Shown here one piece after another: positions 26,300-33,827 of a DNA stretch of 64,000 nucleotides. This DNA is from JBLMXQ01 sp050257855. Lineage in GTDB: Bacteria > Acidobacteriota > Vicinamibacteria > Vicinamibacterales > CAVVIG01. The first letter of the stretch is position 1. Each line of letters opens with the position of its first letter. The notes below the pieces were generated by a model, which was not told the DNA's origin, made no database searches, and saw only the letters and a list, made by a program, of their open reading frames with translations. Both the position numbers and the translations under genes were made by a program. Location: NCBI GenBank assembly GCA_050257855.1, contig JBLMXQ010000032.1, forward strand, positions 43,856-107,855, read 5' to 3'.

Positions 26300-26625
26300 G
26301 CGCCGAACGAGCTGCCGCAGCCGCAGGTCGTCTTCGCGTTCGGGTTGTTGAACACGAACCCCTTGCTCATCAGGCTCGTGTCGTAGTCGAGCACCGTCCC
26401 ATCGAGGTACAACAGGCTCTTCCTGTCGACGAAGATCTTGGCGCCCTCGGGCCCCTCGAAGATCTCGTCGCCCAGCCGCGCCTGCTTCTCCCAGGAAAAG
26501 GTGTAGCTCAGGCCGGAGCACCCGCCGCCTTTGACGCCCACGCGCAGCCCGCCCTCATCGATGCCCTGTTTGGCCATCAAGGCGCGGATCCTGTGCGCCG
26601 CTGTGTCGGTGATCGCGATCATCAC
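26296..26625 (-). CDS. iscA: A-type Fe-S carrier IscA
   Basis: This encodes 109 residues. The three conserved cysteines are in KGGGCSGLSYTF and TCGCGSSFGA. It carries or donates Fe-S clusters from IscU to target enzymes. It overlaps iscU by four bases and hscB by four, in the standard isc order. Confidence 0.95.
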   Translation of the reverse strand: MMIAITDTAAHRIRALMAKQGIDEGGLRVGVKGGGCSGLSYTFSWEKQARLGDEIFEGPEGAKIFVDRKSLLYLDGTVLDYDTSLMSKGFVFNNPNAKTTCGCGSSFGA

Positions 26626-27047
26626 GCCGTCGGCTGGGTCGCCTTCTCGGCGGCCTCACCCTGCCCCGCCTGCTTCTTCCTGTAGTCGCTGATCGCCGCC
26701 TTGATGGCGTCCTCGGCCAGCACCGAACAGTGAATCTTGACCGGCGGCAGGCTCAGCTCGGCGACGATGTCGGTGTTCTTGATGGCAAGCGCCTCGTCGA
26801 CCGTCTTGCCCTTCAGCCACTCCGTCGCCAGACTCGAGCTCGCAATCGCCGACCCGCAGCCGAACGTCTTGAACTTCGCGTCGTCGATCACGCCGGTCTC
26901 GGGATTGACCTTCACCTGCAGCTTCATGACGTCGCCGCACTCCGGCGCGCCGACCAGGCCCGTGCCGACGTTCACGTCGTCCTTCGGCAGCGAGCCGACG
27001 TTGCGGGGATTCTCGTAATGATCGATGACCTTGTTCGAATAAGCCAT
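26622..27047 (-). CDS. iscU: Fe-S scaffold IscU
   Basis: The protein has 141 residues. Cluster ligands are in GAPECGDVM, FGCGSAIASSS and IHCSVLAEDA. The HscA-recognition motif LPPVK stands just before the last cysteine. It assembles new clusters with sulfur from IscS. The C-terminal 15 residues (GQGEAAEKATQPTA) are a low-complexity extension. Confidence 0.96.
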   Translation of the reverse strand: MAYSNKVIDHYENPRNVGSLPKDDVNVGTGLVGAPECGDVMKLQVKVNPETGVIDDAKFKTFGCGSAIASSSLATEWLKGKTVDEALAIKNTDIVAELSLPPVKIHCSVLAEDAIKAAISDYRKKQAGQGEAAEKATQPTA

Positions 27048-27091
27048 GCTTCACCCTCAGCTAGTCGCTATCGGCTATTGGCTGTCAGCCT

Positions 27092-28318
27092 TCAGTGCCC
27101 TTCCGTCTGCCACTGCATCGTGGAGAGATCCACGCCTTCCTTCGCCAGCTCGTAGAGCGGCGACATCTCGCGCAGCCTCGTCACGACGCTCGTGAGCTTG
27201 TCGGCGACGTAGTCGACTTCCTCCTCCGTGGTCCACCGGCCGAGGCCGAACCGAATCGAGGAGTGCGCCAGGTCGTCGCCGGCGCCGAGCGCCTTCAGCA
27301 CGTAGGACGGCTCCAGGCTCGCCGACGTGCAGGCCGAGCCCGACGACACCGCCACGTCGTTGATCCCCATCAGGAGCGACTCGCCTTCGACGTACGCGAA
27401 GCTGATGTTCAGGTTGTGCGGCAGCCGGTGTTCCATCGATCCGTTGATGTAGATCTCGTCGAGCCCCTTGTGCAGCCGCTCGTTCAGCCGATCGCGGAGC
27501 GTCCGCAGGCGCTCCGCCTCGGCCGTCATCTCCTGCCGGCAGAGCTCGGCGGCCTTGCCGAAGCCGACGATGCCCGGAACGTTGAGCGTGCCGGACCGCA
27601 TGCCGCGCTCGTGGCCGCCGCCGTCGATCTGCGGCGAGAGCAGCACCCGCGGGTTGCGCCGCCGCACGTACAGCGCGCCGACACCCTTCGGGCCGTACAT
27701 CTTGTGCGCGCTGATCGAGGCGAGATCGACCTTCAGCTCGTTGACGTTGAACGGCACCTTGCCGACCGCCTGCACGGCATCGGTGTGGAACAGGACGCCC
27801 TTCTCCTTCGCGATCGCGCCGATCTCGCCGATCGGCTGGATGACGCCGATCTCGTTGTTGGCGGTCATGATCGTGATGAGGATGGTCTTGTCGGTAATCG
27901 CCGCGCGCAGCTCGTCGAGATCGACGCGGCCGTCCTTCCCGACCGGCAGGTACGTGACGCGACAGCCGTCCTTCTCCAGCCGCTTGCACGTGTCGATGAC
28001 GGCCTTGTGCTCGGTGACCGTCGTGATGATGTGATCGCCCTTCTCGCGATACATCTCCGCGACGCCCTTGATCGCGAGGTTGTCCGACTCGGTCGCACCG
28101 CTCGTGAACACGATTTCCTTGGCGCTGGCGCCGATGAGGTCGGCCACCTGCTTGCGGGCGCGATCCACCGCTTCCTCGGCCTCCCAGCCGAAGGGATGGT
28201 TGCGGCTGGCGGCGTTTCCGAAGTGCTCGGTGAAATACGGCACCATCGTCTCGAGGACGCGCGGATCGACCGGCGTCGTCGCATGGTAGTCCATGTAGAT
28301 CGGGAGTTTTACAGCCAT
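27092..28318 (-). CDS. iscS: Cysteine desulfurase IscS
   Basis: The protein has 408 residues from ATG 28316-28318 (MAVKLPIYMDYHATTPVDPR). A frame 15 codons longer is not needed. The PLP-lysine region reads SISAHKMYGPKGVGALYVRR and the mobile active-site cysteine is in VSSGSACTSASLEPSYVL near residue 328. It is the group I (IscS) type with a full C-terminal loop. It supplies persulfide sulfur to IscU and, potentially, to the rhodanese-bearing fusion encoded just upstream of iscR. Confidence 0.95.
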   Translation of the reverse strand: MAVKLPIYMDYHATTPVDPRVLETMVPYFTEHFGNAASRNHPFGWEAEEAVDRARKQVADLIGASAKEIVFTSGATESDNLAIKGVAEMYREKGDHIITTVTEHKAVIDTCKRLEKDGCRVTYLPVGKDGRVDLDELRAAITDKTILITIMTANNEIGVIQPIGEIGAIAKEKGVLFHTDAVQAVGKVPFNVNELKVDLASISAHKMYGPKGVGALYVRRRNPRVLLSPQIDGGGHERGMRSGTLNVPGIVGFGKAAELCRQEMTAEAERLRTLRDRLNERLHKGLDEIYINGSMEHRLPHNLNISFAYVEGESLLMGINDVAVSSGSACTSASLEPSYVLKALGAGDDLAHSSIRFGLGRWTTEEEVDYVADKLTSVVTRLREMSPLYELAKEGVDLSTMQWQTEGH

Positions 28319-28334
28319 CGTCGCCTCGGAAGCC

Positions 28335-28799
28335 TCACAAATGCGTGTGCAGCACGGCGGCACGCGGCGCCGGGGGGACGCCGGGCACGTCCGACGCGAG
28401 CTCGGCGATCGTGCACTCGCCGAGCGCGGTCAGGATCCGCTCGCGCACGCGCCACAGCGGGTCGCGCACGTTGCACTTGGCGAACTGATCGCAGGTGCCC
28501 TCTTCCGTCGAGCACGCAGTCACGGTAACGGGCCCGTCGATCGCCTGGATCACATCGGCGACCGAGATCTGCGTCGGGAGCCGCGCCAGCTGATACCCGC
28601 CGCGAGTGCCCTGCTGGGACGCGAGCAGTCCGCCGCGGACGAGCCGCTGGAGCACCTTGGCCATCAGCTCGATCGGGACGTCGTACAGCTCCGCGATCTC
28701 CCGCGCCGACGAGGACGTCTGGCCACCGCGGTCCGTCCGCAGCGCCAGGTGCTTCATCGCGATCAGCGCGTAGTCCGCCTTCTTGGAAAGCCTGAGCAT
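28335..28799 (-). CDS. iscR: Rrf2-family Fe-S regulator IscR
   Basis: This encodes 154 residues. The winged-helix Rrf2 domain starts MLRLSKKADYALIAMKHLAL. The cluster-binding cysteines appear as C-x6-C-x5-C (ACSTEEGTCDQFAKCN, about residues 94-109), one residue longer than E. coli IscR. The fourth ligand His of E. coli is replaced by Arg here. It should sense Fe-S status and repress its own operon. A palindromic operator candidate starts three bases before its ATG. Confidence 0.92.
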   Translation of the reverse strand: MLRLSKKADYALIAMKHLALRTDRGGQTSSSAREIAELYDVPIELMAKVLQRLVRGGLLASQQGTRGGYQLARLPTQISVADVIQAIDGPVTVTACSTEEGTCDQFAKCNVRDPLWRVRERILTALGECTIAELASDVPGVPPAPRAAVLHTHL

Positions 28800-28801
28800 A
28801 A

Positions 28802-28822
28802 ATACGACCGCCCAAGTCGTAT
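28802..28822 (-). promoter_or_regulatory. Palindromic operator in front of iscR
   Basis: Perfect arms ATACGAC and GTCGTAT are spaced by seven bases and overlap the probable promoter (TAATAT at 28821-28826 minus). It resembles the Rrf2/IscR type 1 layout (ATA...GAC...GTC...TAT). A similar half-site pair precedes cysM at 31694-31714. Autoregulation by IscR is inferred. Confidence 0.65.
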
Positions 28823-28858
28823 ATTAGCACACCGCCGGCGCGGCGTCGGTATCGGTAG

Positions 28859-28880
28859 GGGCGGGTCTTCAGACCCGCCC
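28859..28880. repeat. REP-like palindrome, variant arms
   Basis: Arms GGGCGGGTCT and AGACCCGCCC surround a TC loop, preceded by GGTAG. Same design as the 7879 copy but with compensating changes in both arms, which implies selection for the hairpin. Confidence 0.85.
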
Positions 28881-28884
28881 TTCA

Positions 28885-30345
28885 TCAGTATTTCGGCTGG
28901 CTGGGGTCGATCTTGTCGATCCAGTCCAGGATGCCGCCCCGCAGGTTCAGGACGCGCTCGAAGCCGACCGATCGCAGGAAGTCGGCCGCCTTCGCGCTTC
29001 GCACACCCGATCGGCACTGGACGACCAGCTCCCGGTCGGGGTCGAGCTCGCTGTAGCGCTGCGGCACGTCGCCGAGCGGGATCAGAACCGACCCTTCGAT
29101 GCGGTTGATCTGATACTCGTGCGGCTCCCGCACGTCGAGTATCACGACATCCTCGCCCCGGTCGAGCCGCTGCTTGAGCTCGACGGCCGAAATCTCGAAC
29201 GCGTTCGTCTGCACGGATGACGCCTCCACGGGAGCCGGCTTGACGCCGCAGAACTCTTCGTAGTCGATGAGCCGCGTCACGGTCGGATGCGTGCCGCAGA
29301 CCGGGCAATCGGGATCCTTCCGGAGCTTGAGCTCGCGGAACCGCATGCGCAGCGCGTCGAACAGCAGGAACCGGCCGACGAGCGGCTCGCCGACGCCGAG
29401 AATCAGCTTGATCGTCTCCATCGCCTGAATCGTGCCGATGACGCCGGGCAGGACGCCGAGCACGCCGCCTTCGGCGCAGCTCGGGACGAGGCCGGGCGGC
29501 GGCGGCTCCGGATACAGGCAGCGGTAGCACGGGCCGTCGGGCATCCCGAAGACCGACGCCTGGCCCTCGAAGCGGAAGATGCTCCCGTAGGCGTTCGGCT
29601 TCCCGAGCAGCACGCACGCGTCGTTGACGAGATACCGCGTCGGAAAATTGTCGGTGCCGTCGACGATGACGTCGTACGGCTCGAACAGCTGGAGCGCATT
29701 CTCGGAACCGAGCGCCGTTTCGTGCGTCTCGATCGCGATCTCCGGGTTGATCGCGTGCAGCCGATCCCGGGCCGACGCCAGCTTCGAGCGCCCGACATCC
29801 GGCGTCCCGTGCAGGATCTGCCGCTGCAGGTTGCTGAAATCGACGACGTCGAAATCGACCAGGCCGAGCGTGCCGACACCGGCCGCCGCCAGGTACATCG
29901 CGACCGGCGAGCCGAGGCCGCCCGCGCCGATGCACAGCACCTTCGCCGCCTTGAGCTTCTTCTGTCCCTCGACGCCGACCTCCGGGATGAGCAGGTGCCG
30001 CGAGTAGCGCCTGATCTCGTCGTTGGTGAGATCCGGGGCGGCCTGAAGGCCGTCGCCTACGGTCGCCGCCGGGGCGCCGCCGGCCACCGACGGGATGATG
30101 CTGACGGTGTCGCCGGGCGAGACCGGCGTCGCTTCCTTCTGCAGATAGCGGATGTCCTCGTCGTTCACGTACACGTTGACGAAACTGCGGAGCCTGCCCT
30201 CGTCCGTGTACAGATGCTGTTTGAGGCCGGAGTGCTTCGCCGTCAGATCCGCGAGCAGCTCGCCGACCGTGCTGCCGCGGGCCTCGACCGCGTCGCGCTT
30301 ATCCGTGTACGGCCGGAGCGGGGTGGGAATCAGGATGGTGACCAT
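28885..30345 (-). CDS. CysO/ThiS-like carrier + E1 (MoeB/ThiF) + rhodanese fusion
   Basis: The protein has 486 residues in three parts. Residues 1-90 are a ubiquitin-like sulfur carrier (LIPTPLRPYTDKRDAVE...GDTVSIIPSVAGG) ending in Gly-Gly. Residues 91-105 are a linker (APAATVGDGLQAAPD) encoded by a REP-like palindrome. From about 106 comes an E1-type adenylating domain (GAGGLGSPVAMYLAAAGVG, DFSNLQRQILH), with zinc-type cysteine pairs (CYRC, CPVC) and a C-terminal rhodanese domain with active-site loop VVQCRSGVR near 453. The E1 should adenylate a carrier Gly-Gly and the rhodanese supply sulfur. The fused carrier has no free C-terminus unless cleaved. With mec and cysM upstream it makes a CysO-type cysteine pathway. 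Confidence 0.85.
   Translation of the reverse strand: MVTILIPTPLRPYTDKRDAVEARGSTVGELLADLTAKHSGLKQHLYTDEGRLRSFVNVYVNDEDIRYLQKEATPVSPGDTVSIIPSVAGGAPAATVGDGLQAAPDLTNDEIRRYSRHLLIPEVGVEGQKKLKAAKVLCIGAGGLGSPVAMYLAAAGVGTLGLVDFDVVDFSNLQRQILHGTPDVGRSKLASARDRLHAINPEIAIETHETALGSENALQLFEPYDVIVDGTDNFPTRYLVNDACVLLGKPNAYGSIFRFEGQASVFGMPDGPCYRCLYPEPPPPGLVPSCAEGGVLGVLPGVIGTIQAMETIKLILGVGEPLVGRFLLFDALRMRFRELKLRKDPDCPVCGTHPTVTRLIDYEEFCGVKPAPVEASSVQTNAFEISAVELKQRLDRGEDVVILDVREPHEYQINRIEGSVLIPLGDVPQRYSELDPDRELVVQCRSGVRSAKAADFLRSVGFERVLNLRGGILDWIDKIDPSQPKY
30036..30057. repeat. REP-like palindrome inside the fusion gene
   Basis: GGCGGCCTGAAGGCCGTC sits in frame in the coding sequence and encodes the VGDGLQAAP linker after the carrier's Gly-Gly. 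It is a slightly degenerate copy of the intergenic repeat family. Confidence 0.75.
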
Positions 30346-30757
30346 ATGCGAGAGTGCCCTCTTCGAAGCTGGATCGATCGCTCTTGAGAAACCACACGGT
30401 CATGTCCGCAGCCGCGCCGGCCGCCACCGACACGATGACGTAGGCGAAGGTCGGCCACGCATGATCGAGATCGTATTGCGACGGACGCGCCGGATGATCC
30501 GGGTGCGAGTGGTAGAAGCCGAGGAGCTCTGCGCCGAGCTCGCGCGCCCGCTCCTCCGACAGCTTGTAGTCCGACGGCCGCACGAGGAACCGGCGTCGCG
30601 GTCCTTCTTCGGTCGTGTTCGGCAGCGGAAGCGCCGCGAGGACGACGCCGCGGGCGCCGACGAGCGCGCCGCAGCATTCGTGCGGATACGTCTCCTCGCC
30701 GTGACGCCGAATCGCCCGTGCGACCTCTTCGCCCAGCTGCAGCGTGAGATTAGACAT
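30299..30757 (-). CDS. JAMM-type CysO-peptide metallopeptidase (Mec-like)
   Basis: This encodes 152 residues. The JAB1/MPN zinc motif is complete: catalytic Glu in YPHECCGALV near residue 27, then GFYHSHPDHPARPSQYD (H-x-H...S-x-x-D) near 82. In Mycobacterium, Mec releases cysteine from CysO-cysteine. Here it lies between cysM and the carrier fusion, overlapping the latter by 47 bases and cysM by 8. Besides that role it could cleave the fused carrier after its Gly-Gly (inference). Confidence 0.87.
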   Translation of the reverse strand: MSNLTLQLGEEVARAIRRHGEETYPHECCGALVGARGVVLAALPLPNTTEEGPRRRFLVRPSDYKLSEERARELGAELLGFYHSHPDHPARPSQYDLDHAWPTFAYVIVSVAAGAAADMTVWFLKSDRSSFEEGTLAYGHHPDSHPAPAVHG

Positions 30758-31685
30758 CGGCGGTCCAGAACCGTTCGGTCAGGTACTTCTCGGCGCCGTC
30801 GGGAAAGATGGTGACAATCACGCCGCGCCGGATGCGGCGCGCCACTTCGAGCGACGCCGCCAGCGCCGCTCCCGACGACAGGCCCACGAGCAGGCCGGCC
30901 TCGCGCGCCAGCCGCCGCACCAGGGCGTACGCGCGTTCGCTCGCCACCTCGAGATTCTCGTCGGCGAGATCGGGATCGTAGATGCCGGGCACGAGCGCCG
31001 ACGGCATGTGCTTCATCCCCTCGAGGCCGTGGAACGGCGAGTCGGGCTGCACCGACACCAGGGCGATGTCCGGACTGAAGCGTCGCAGGCGCCGCCCGGT
31101 CCCCACGAAGGTGCCGCTGGTGCCGAGGCTCGCGACGAAATGCGTGATGCGTCCGCCGGTCTGCTCGATGATCTCGGGCCCGGTCGTGTCGTAGTGCGCC
31201 TGCCAGTTGGCGTCGTTGTTGTACTGATCCGGATAGAAATAGCGATCCGGATCGGCCGCGTGGAGCCGGCGCGCCTCGCGGATGGCGCCATCCGATCCTT
31301 CCAGCGGGTCGGTCAGAACGAGCTCGGCGCCGTACGCCCCGAGAATCTGCTTGCGCTCGGGGCTGGCGTTCGCCGGCAGGCACAGCCTGACGCGATAGCC
31401 GCGCGCCGCGCCAATCATCGCGTACGCGATGCCGGTGTTCCCCGAGGTGGCATCCAGAATCGTTCGGCCCGGCCCGAGGGCGCCGGATGCCTCGCCCTCG
31501 AGGATCATGCGCGCGGCGGCGCGATCCTTGACCGACCCGCCCGGGTTCTGCCACTCGGCTTTCGCGTACAGCTCGACGCCGGGATTCTCCCCCTCGAACC
31601 GGTGCAGGCGCAGCAGCGGCGTGTGGCCTATCAGATCGAGGACGGACGATACCGACCCCTGTTCGATGCTCGCCGGGATGGACAT
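30750..31685 (-). CDS. cysM: Cysteine synthase, CysM type
   Basis: The protein has 311 residues and is a fold-type II PLP enzyme. The PLP lysine is in NPGGSVKDRAAARM near residue 46, the substrate loop is TSGNTGIAYA and the phosphate-binding motif is GTSGTFVGTG. Mycobacterial CysM uses O-phosphoserine and the CysO thiocarboxylate; the adjoining mec and carrier genes argue for that mode here. First gene of its operon, with a promoter and IscR-like site just upstream. Confidence 0.9.
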   Translation of the reverse strand: MSIPASIEQGSVSSVLDLIGHTPLLRLHRFEGENPGVELYAKAEWQNPGGSVKDRAAARMILEGEASGALGPGRTILDATSGNTGIAYAMIGAARGYRVRLCLPANASPERKQILGAYGAELVLTDPLEGSDGAIREARRLHAADPDRYFYPDQYNNDANWQAHYDTTGPEIIEQTGGRITHFVASLGTSGTFVGTGRRLRRFSPDIALVSVQPDSPFHGLEGMKHMPSALVPGIYDPDLADENLEVASERAYALVRRLAREAGLLVGLSSGAALAASLEVARRIRRGVIVTIFPDGAEKYLTERFWTADV

Positions 31686-31693
31686 GTTCGGAT

Positions 31694-31714
31694 ATACGAC
31701 CTAACCAGTCCGAC
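31694..31714 (-). promoter_or_regulatory. IscR-like operator candidate before cysM
   Basis: ATACGACC, six bases, then GTCCGAC: the first eight bases and the GTC match the iscR operator at 28802-28822 at identical spacing, while the outer part of the second arm differs. It lies 9 bases from the cysM start codon, near -35 TTGATC and -10 TATATC candidates on the minus strand. Confidence 0.5.
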
Positions 31715-31803
31715 TTTAGATCAACGGATTTGGCGGAGTCAACGGGCCCCTTGCGCCCCTCTCCGCCCTTGGACGCGCCCGGAAGGCGTCGGGATCTCCT
31801 TGC

Positions 31804-31809
31804 TATACT
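31804..31809 (+). promoter_or_regulatory. Extended -10 box for the methyltransferase gene
   Basis: TTGCTATACT again; TATACT ends 13 bases before the ATG at 31823, leaving a leader of about 6-7 bases. Too short for a usual ribosome site. Confidence 0.5.
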
Positions 31810-31822
31810 CCACGCTGGCGAC

Positions 31823-32452
31823 ATGAGCTCAGCGGCGATGTCGGAACCTCAACGTCAGCAGCCACATCCGGACGTCACGGTGCGGTTGGGCGGCTGGCTC
31901 TTCCGTCACCGGACGTCGATCCCTGTGCCGGTTGCGCTGGCGCTCCTCCTCATCCCCGCCAGGCCCCAGGCGTCCGACTACCTGATTCCGGCCGGCATCC
32001 TCCTCGTCGCCGCCGGCGAGGCGTTGCGTCTCTGGGCGGTGCGCCACATCGGCGCCATCTCGCGCACGCGATCCGACCGGCTCGGCCCCGTCGTGGCCAC
32101 CGGGCCGTTCGCGCACGTGCGCAATCCGCTGTACGTCGGGAACGTCGCCCTGTGGACGGGGTTCGCGCTGGCGGCGCGGCTGCCGTGGGCAGCCGCGATT
32201 GTCGCGGCCCTCGTCGGGTTCGAGTACCACGCGATCGTGCGGTGGGAGGAACGGCTGCTCGAGTCGAACCGCGGCGCGGACTACCGGGCGTACCTCGCGC
32301 GCGTGCCGCGCTGGATCCCGACGCTCGGCGCGCCGGCTGGCGCGATGTCAGCGCCGTTCTCCTGGCGTGACACGCTATTCAGCGAGCGCGGGACGCTCGT
32401 CGCGATTGCGGCCGGCTTCGCGCTGCTGGCCTCGAAGAGCGCGCTGTGGTAG
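31823..32452 (+). CDS. Isoprenylcysteine carboxyl methyltransferase-like membrane protein
   Basis: This encodes 209 residues. Start chosen at ATG 31823, close after a strong -10 box. About five hydrophobic helices are present. The SAM-binding region typical of the ICMT/PEMT family is seen as TGPFAHVRNPLYVGNVALWTG followed by EERLLESNRGADYRAYLARVPRWIP. The bacterial substrate is unknown; lipids or small molecules are likelier than prenylated proteins. Converges on the glycosylase gene with a 74-base overlap. Confidence 0.82.
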   Translation: MSSAAMSEPQRQQPHPDVTVRLGGWLFRHRTSIPVPVALALLLIPARPQASDYLIPAGILLVAAGEALRLWAVRHIGAISRTRSDRLGPVVATGPFAHVRNPLYVGNVALWTGFALAARLPWAAAIVAALVGFEYHAIVRWEERLLESNRGADYRAYLARVPRWIPTLGAPAGAMSAPFSWRDTLFSERGTLVAIAAGFALLASKSALW

Positions 32453-33107
32453 CGGCGGCGATCGGCATCGCGGCCCCTGCGGTCAACTTCAGCGACTGCC
32501 ACAGATACCACGACGCGACCGATCGGTAGGGCCTCCACGCCTCCCCGATTTCCAGCACCCGGGTCCGCCTGGGCGGCTTGCGGAGCCCGTACAGGCGCTG
32601 CACGGCCTTGACGATGCCGAGATCGTCGACCGGCAGGACGTCCGGGCGATGCAGCCGGAACATCAGGAACATCTCGGCCGTCCACCGCCCGAAGCCCTTG
32701 ACCTCGGTGAGCCGCGCGATGACCTCTTCGTCGGGCAGGACGTCGAGCTCGGCGAGCTGCAGCCGGCCGTCGCCAATCCGCGCGCACAGGTCCCGGACGT
32801 AGCGCACCTTCTGCCCGCTCAGCCCGACGCGCCGAAGCGCCTCGTCTTCGACGCGTTCGATGCCGGCCGCGTCCGGAATGCGCCGCTCGGGAAACAGGTC
32901 GAGGAAGCGGCCGAAAATCGTCGCCGCCGCCTTGGTCGAGAGCTGCTGGCTGACGATGGCCCCGACCAGCGTCGTCAGGTGATCGTCGCGCTGTCGTGAG
33001 GCGAGACCGCAGGCGCCGACCTGGCGGATGGTCGCGGCGAGCACGGGATCGCGGCGCATGAGCAGACGCCGGGCGCGGACGTAGTCTTCTGGAGTGAGCG
33101 CGCGCAT
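32379..33107 (-). CDS. DNA-3-methyladenine glycosylase II-like (HhH-GPD)
   Basis: The protein has 242 residues. The helix-hairpin-helix is LTEVKGFGRWTAEMFLMF and the catalytic aspartate is in VLPVDDLGIVKAVQRLYGL near residue 165. There is no iron-sulfur loop, so it is of AlkA type rather than Nth/MutY type. It excises alkylated purines. The last 35 residues are Ser/Arg-rich and overlap the end of the methyltransferase gene, so the true function probably ends near SWYLWQSLKL. Confidence 0.88.
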   Translation of the reverse strand: MRALTPEDYVRARRLLMRRDPVLAATIRQVGACGLASRQRDDHLTTLVGAIVSQQLSTKAAATIFGRFLDLFPERRIPDAAGIERVEDEALRRVGLSGQKVRYVRDLCARIGDGRLQLAELDVLPDEEVIARLTEVKGFGRWTAEMFLMFRLHRPDVLPVDDLGIVKAVQRLYGLRKPPRRTRVLEIGEAWRPYRSVASWYLWQSLKLTAGAAMPIAAATTARSSRPAARSRPQSRRASRAR

Positions 33108-33116
33108 GCGGTCAGG

Positions 33117-33827
33117 CTACTTGATCTCGACGGTCAGCGTGACGTGCGCGCGGACCTCGATCGTCCCCGGCTCGATCGGCGTCGCGACCTGCACGCCCTC
33201 GACGATCCGGCCGGCGGCTACGCGCGGCGCGAACGACTGCGCGTCCTTGAAGGACTCGATCCTCCGAATGCGCCCGAGCGTCACGCCCGCTCCAGCCGCG
33301 GCGGCTTCGGCCCGGCTCCGGGCATCGGCGACGGCCATCCTGATCGCCTCGCGCTCGACCGCGTCGCGATCCTTGAGGCCGAACCCGATCCCGCCGACCG
33401 CTGATGCGCCGGCCTGCACGACCCCGTCGAGAATCTCGCCCGCGCGGCCCACCTCGTCGATCGTGATCTGCAGCGTGTTGCTCGCCACGTACTCTTTCGG
33501 CTCTCGCCGGCCGCTCGCGGTGGTCTCGTACTCCTGGTGCAGATCGTACGCGACCGTCCGCAGCGCGTCCTTCGGAATGCCGAGCCGCGCGAGGCGCTCG
33601 AGGACGGCGGCCGCGCGCGTTGCCGCCTGCTGCTGGGCGTCACGCGGGCTCTTCGCGCGGCCTTCGGCGGTTGCCGTGATCACGGCGCGGTCCGGCGCCC
33701 GGCGGACGACCGCCTCGCCGCTCGCAACGACGACCGGCGTCGCCGACGCCGACGGCGACGGCTCCTGCGCGCGGGCGGCCGGCGCTGCGAGGAGCGTCGC
33801 GGCGATGACGGTCGCTAAAGCTCGCAT
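33117..33827 (-). CDS. SIMPL-domain (DUF541) exported protein
   Basis: This encodes 236 residues from ATG 33825-33827. A signal peptide (ATVIAATLLAAPAARAQ) is followed by a SIMPL domain: VVVASGEAVVRRAPDRAVI at the start and VRAHVTLTVEI at the end. E. coli YggE of this family is linked to oxidative stress, though the mechanism is unknown. The start overlaps the preceding gene by 13 bases, so they are coupled. Confidence 0.85.
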   Translation of the reverse strand: MRALATVIAATLLAAPAARAQEPSPSASATPVVVASGEAVVRRAPDRAVITATAEGRAKSPRDAQQQAATRAAAVLERLARLGIPKDALRTVAYDLHQEYETTASGRREPKEYVASNTLQITIDEVGRAGEILDGVVQAGASAVGGIGFGLKDRDAVEREAIRMAVADARSRAEAAAAGAGVTLGRIRRIESFKDAQSFAPRVAAGRIVEGVQVATPIEPGTIEVRAHVTLTVEIK

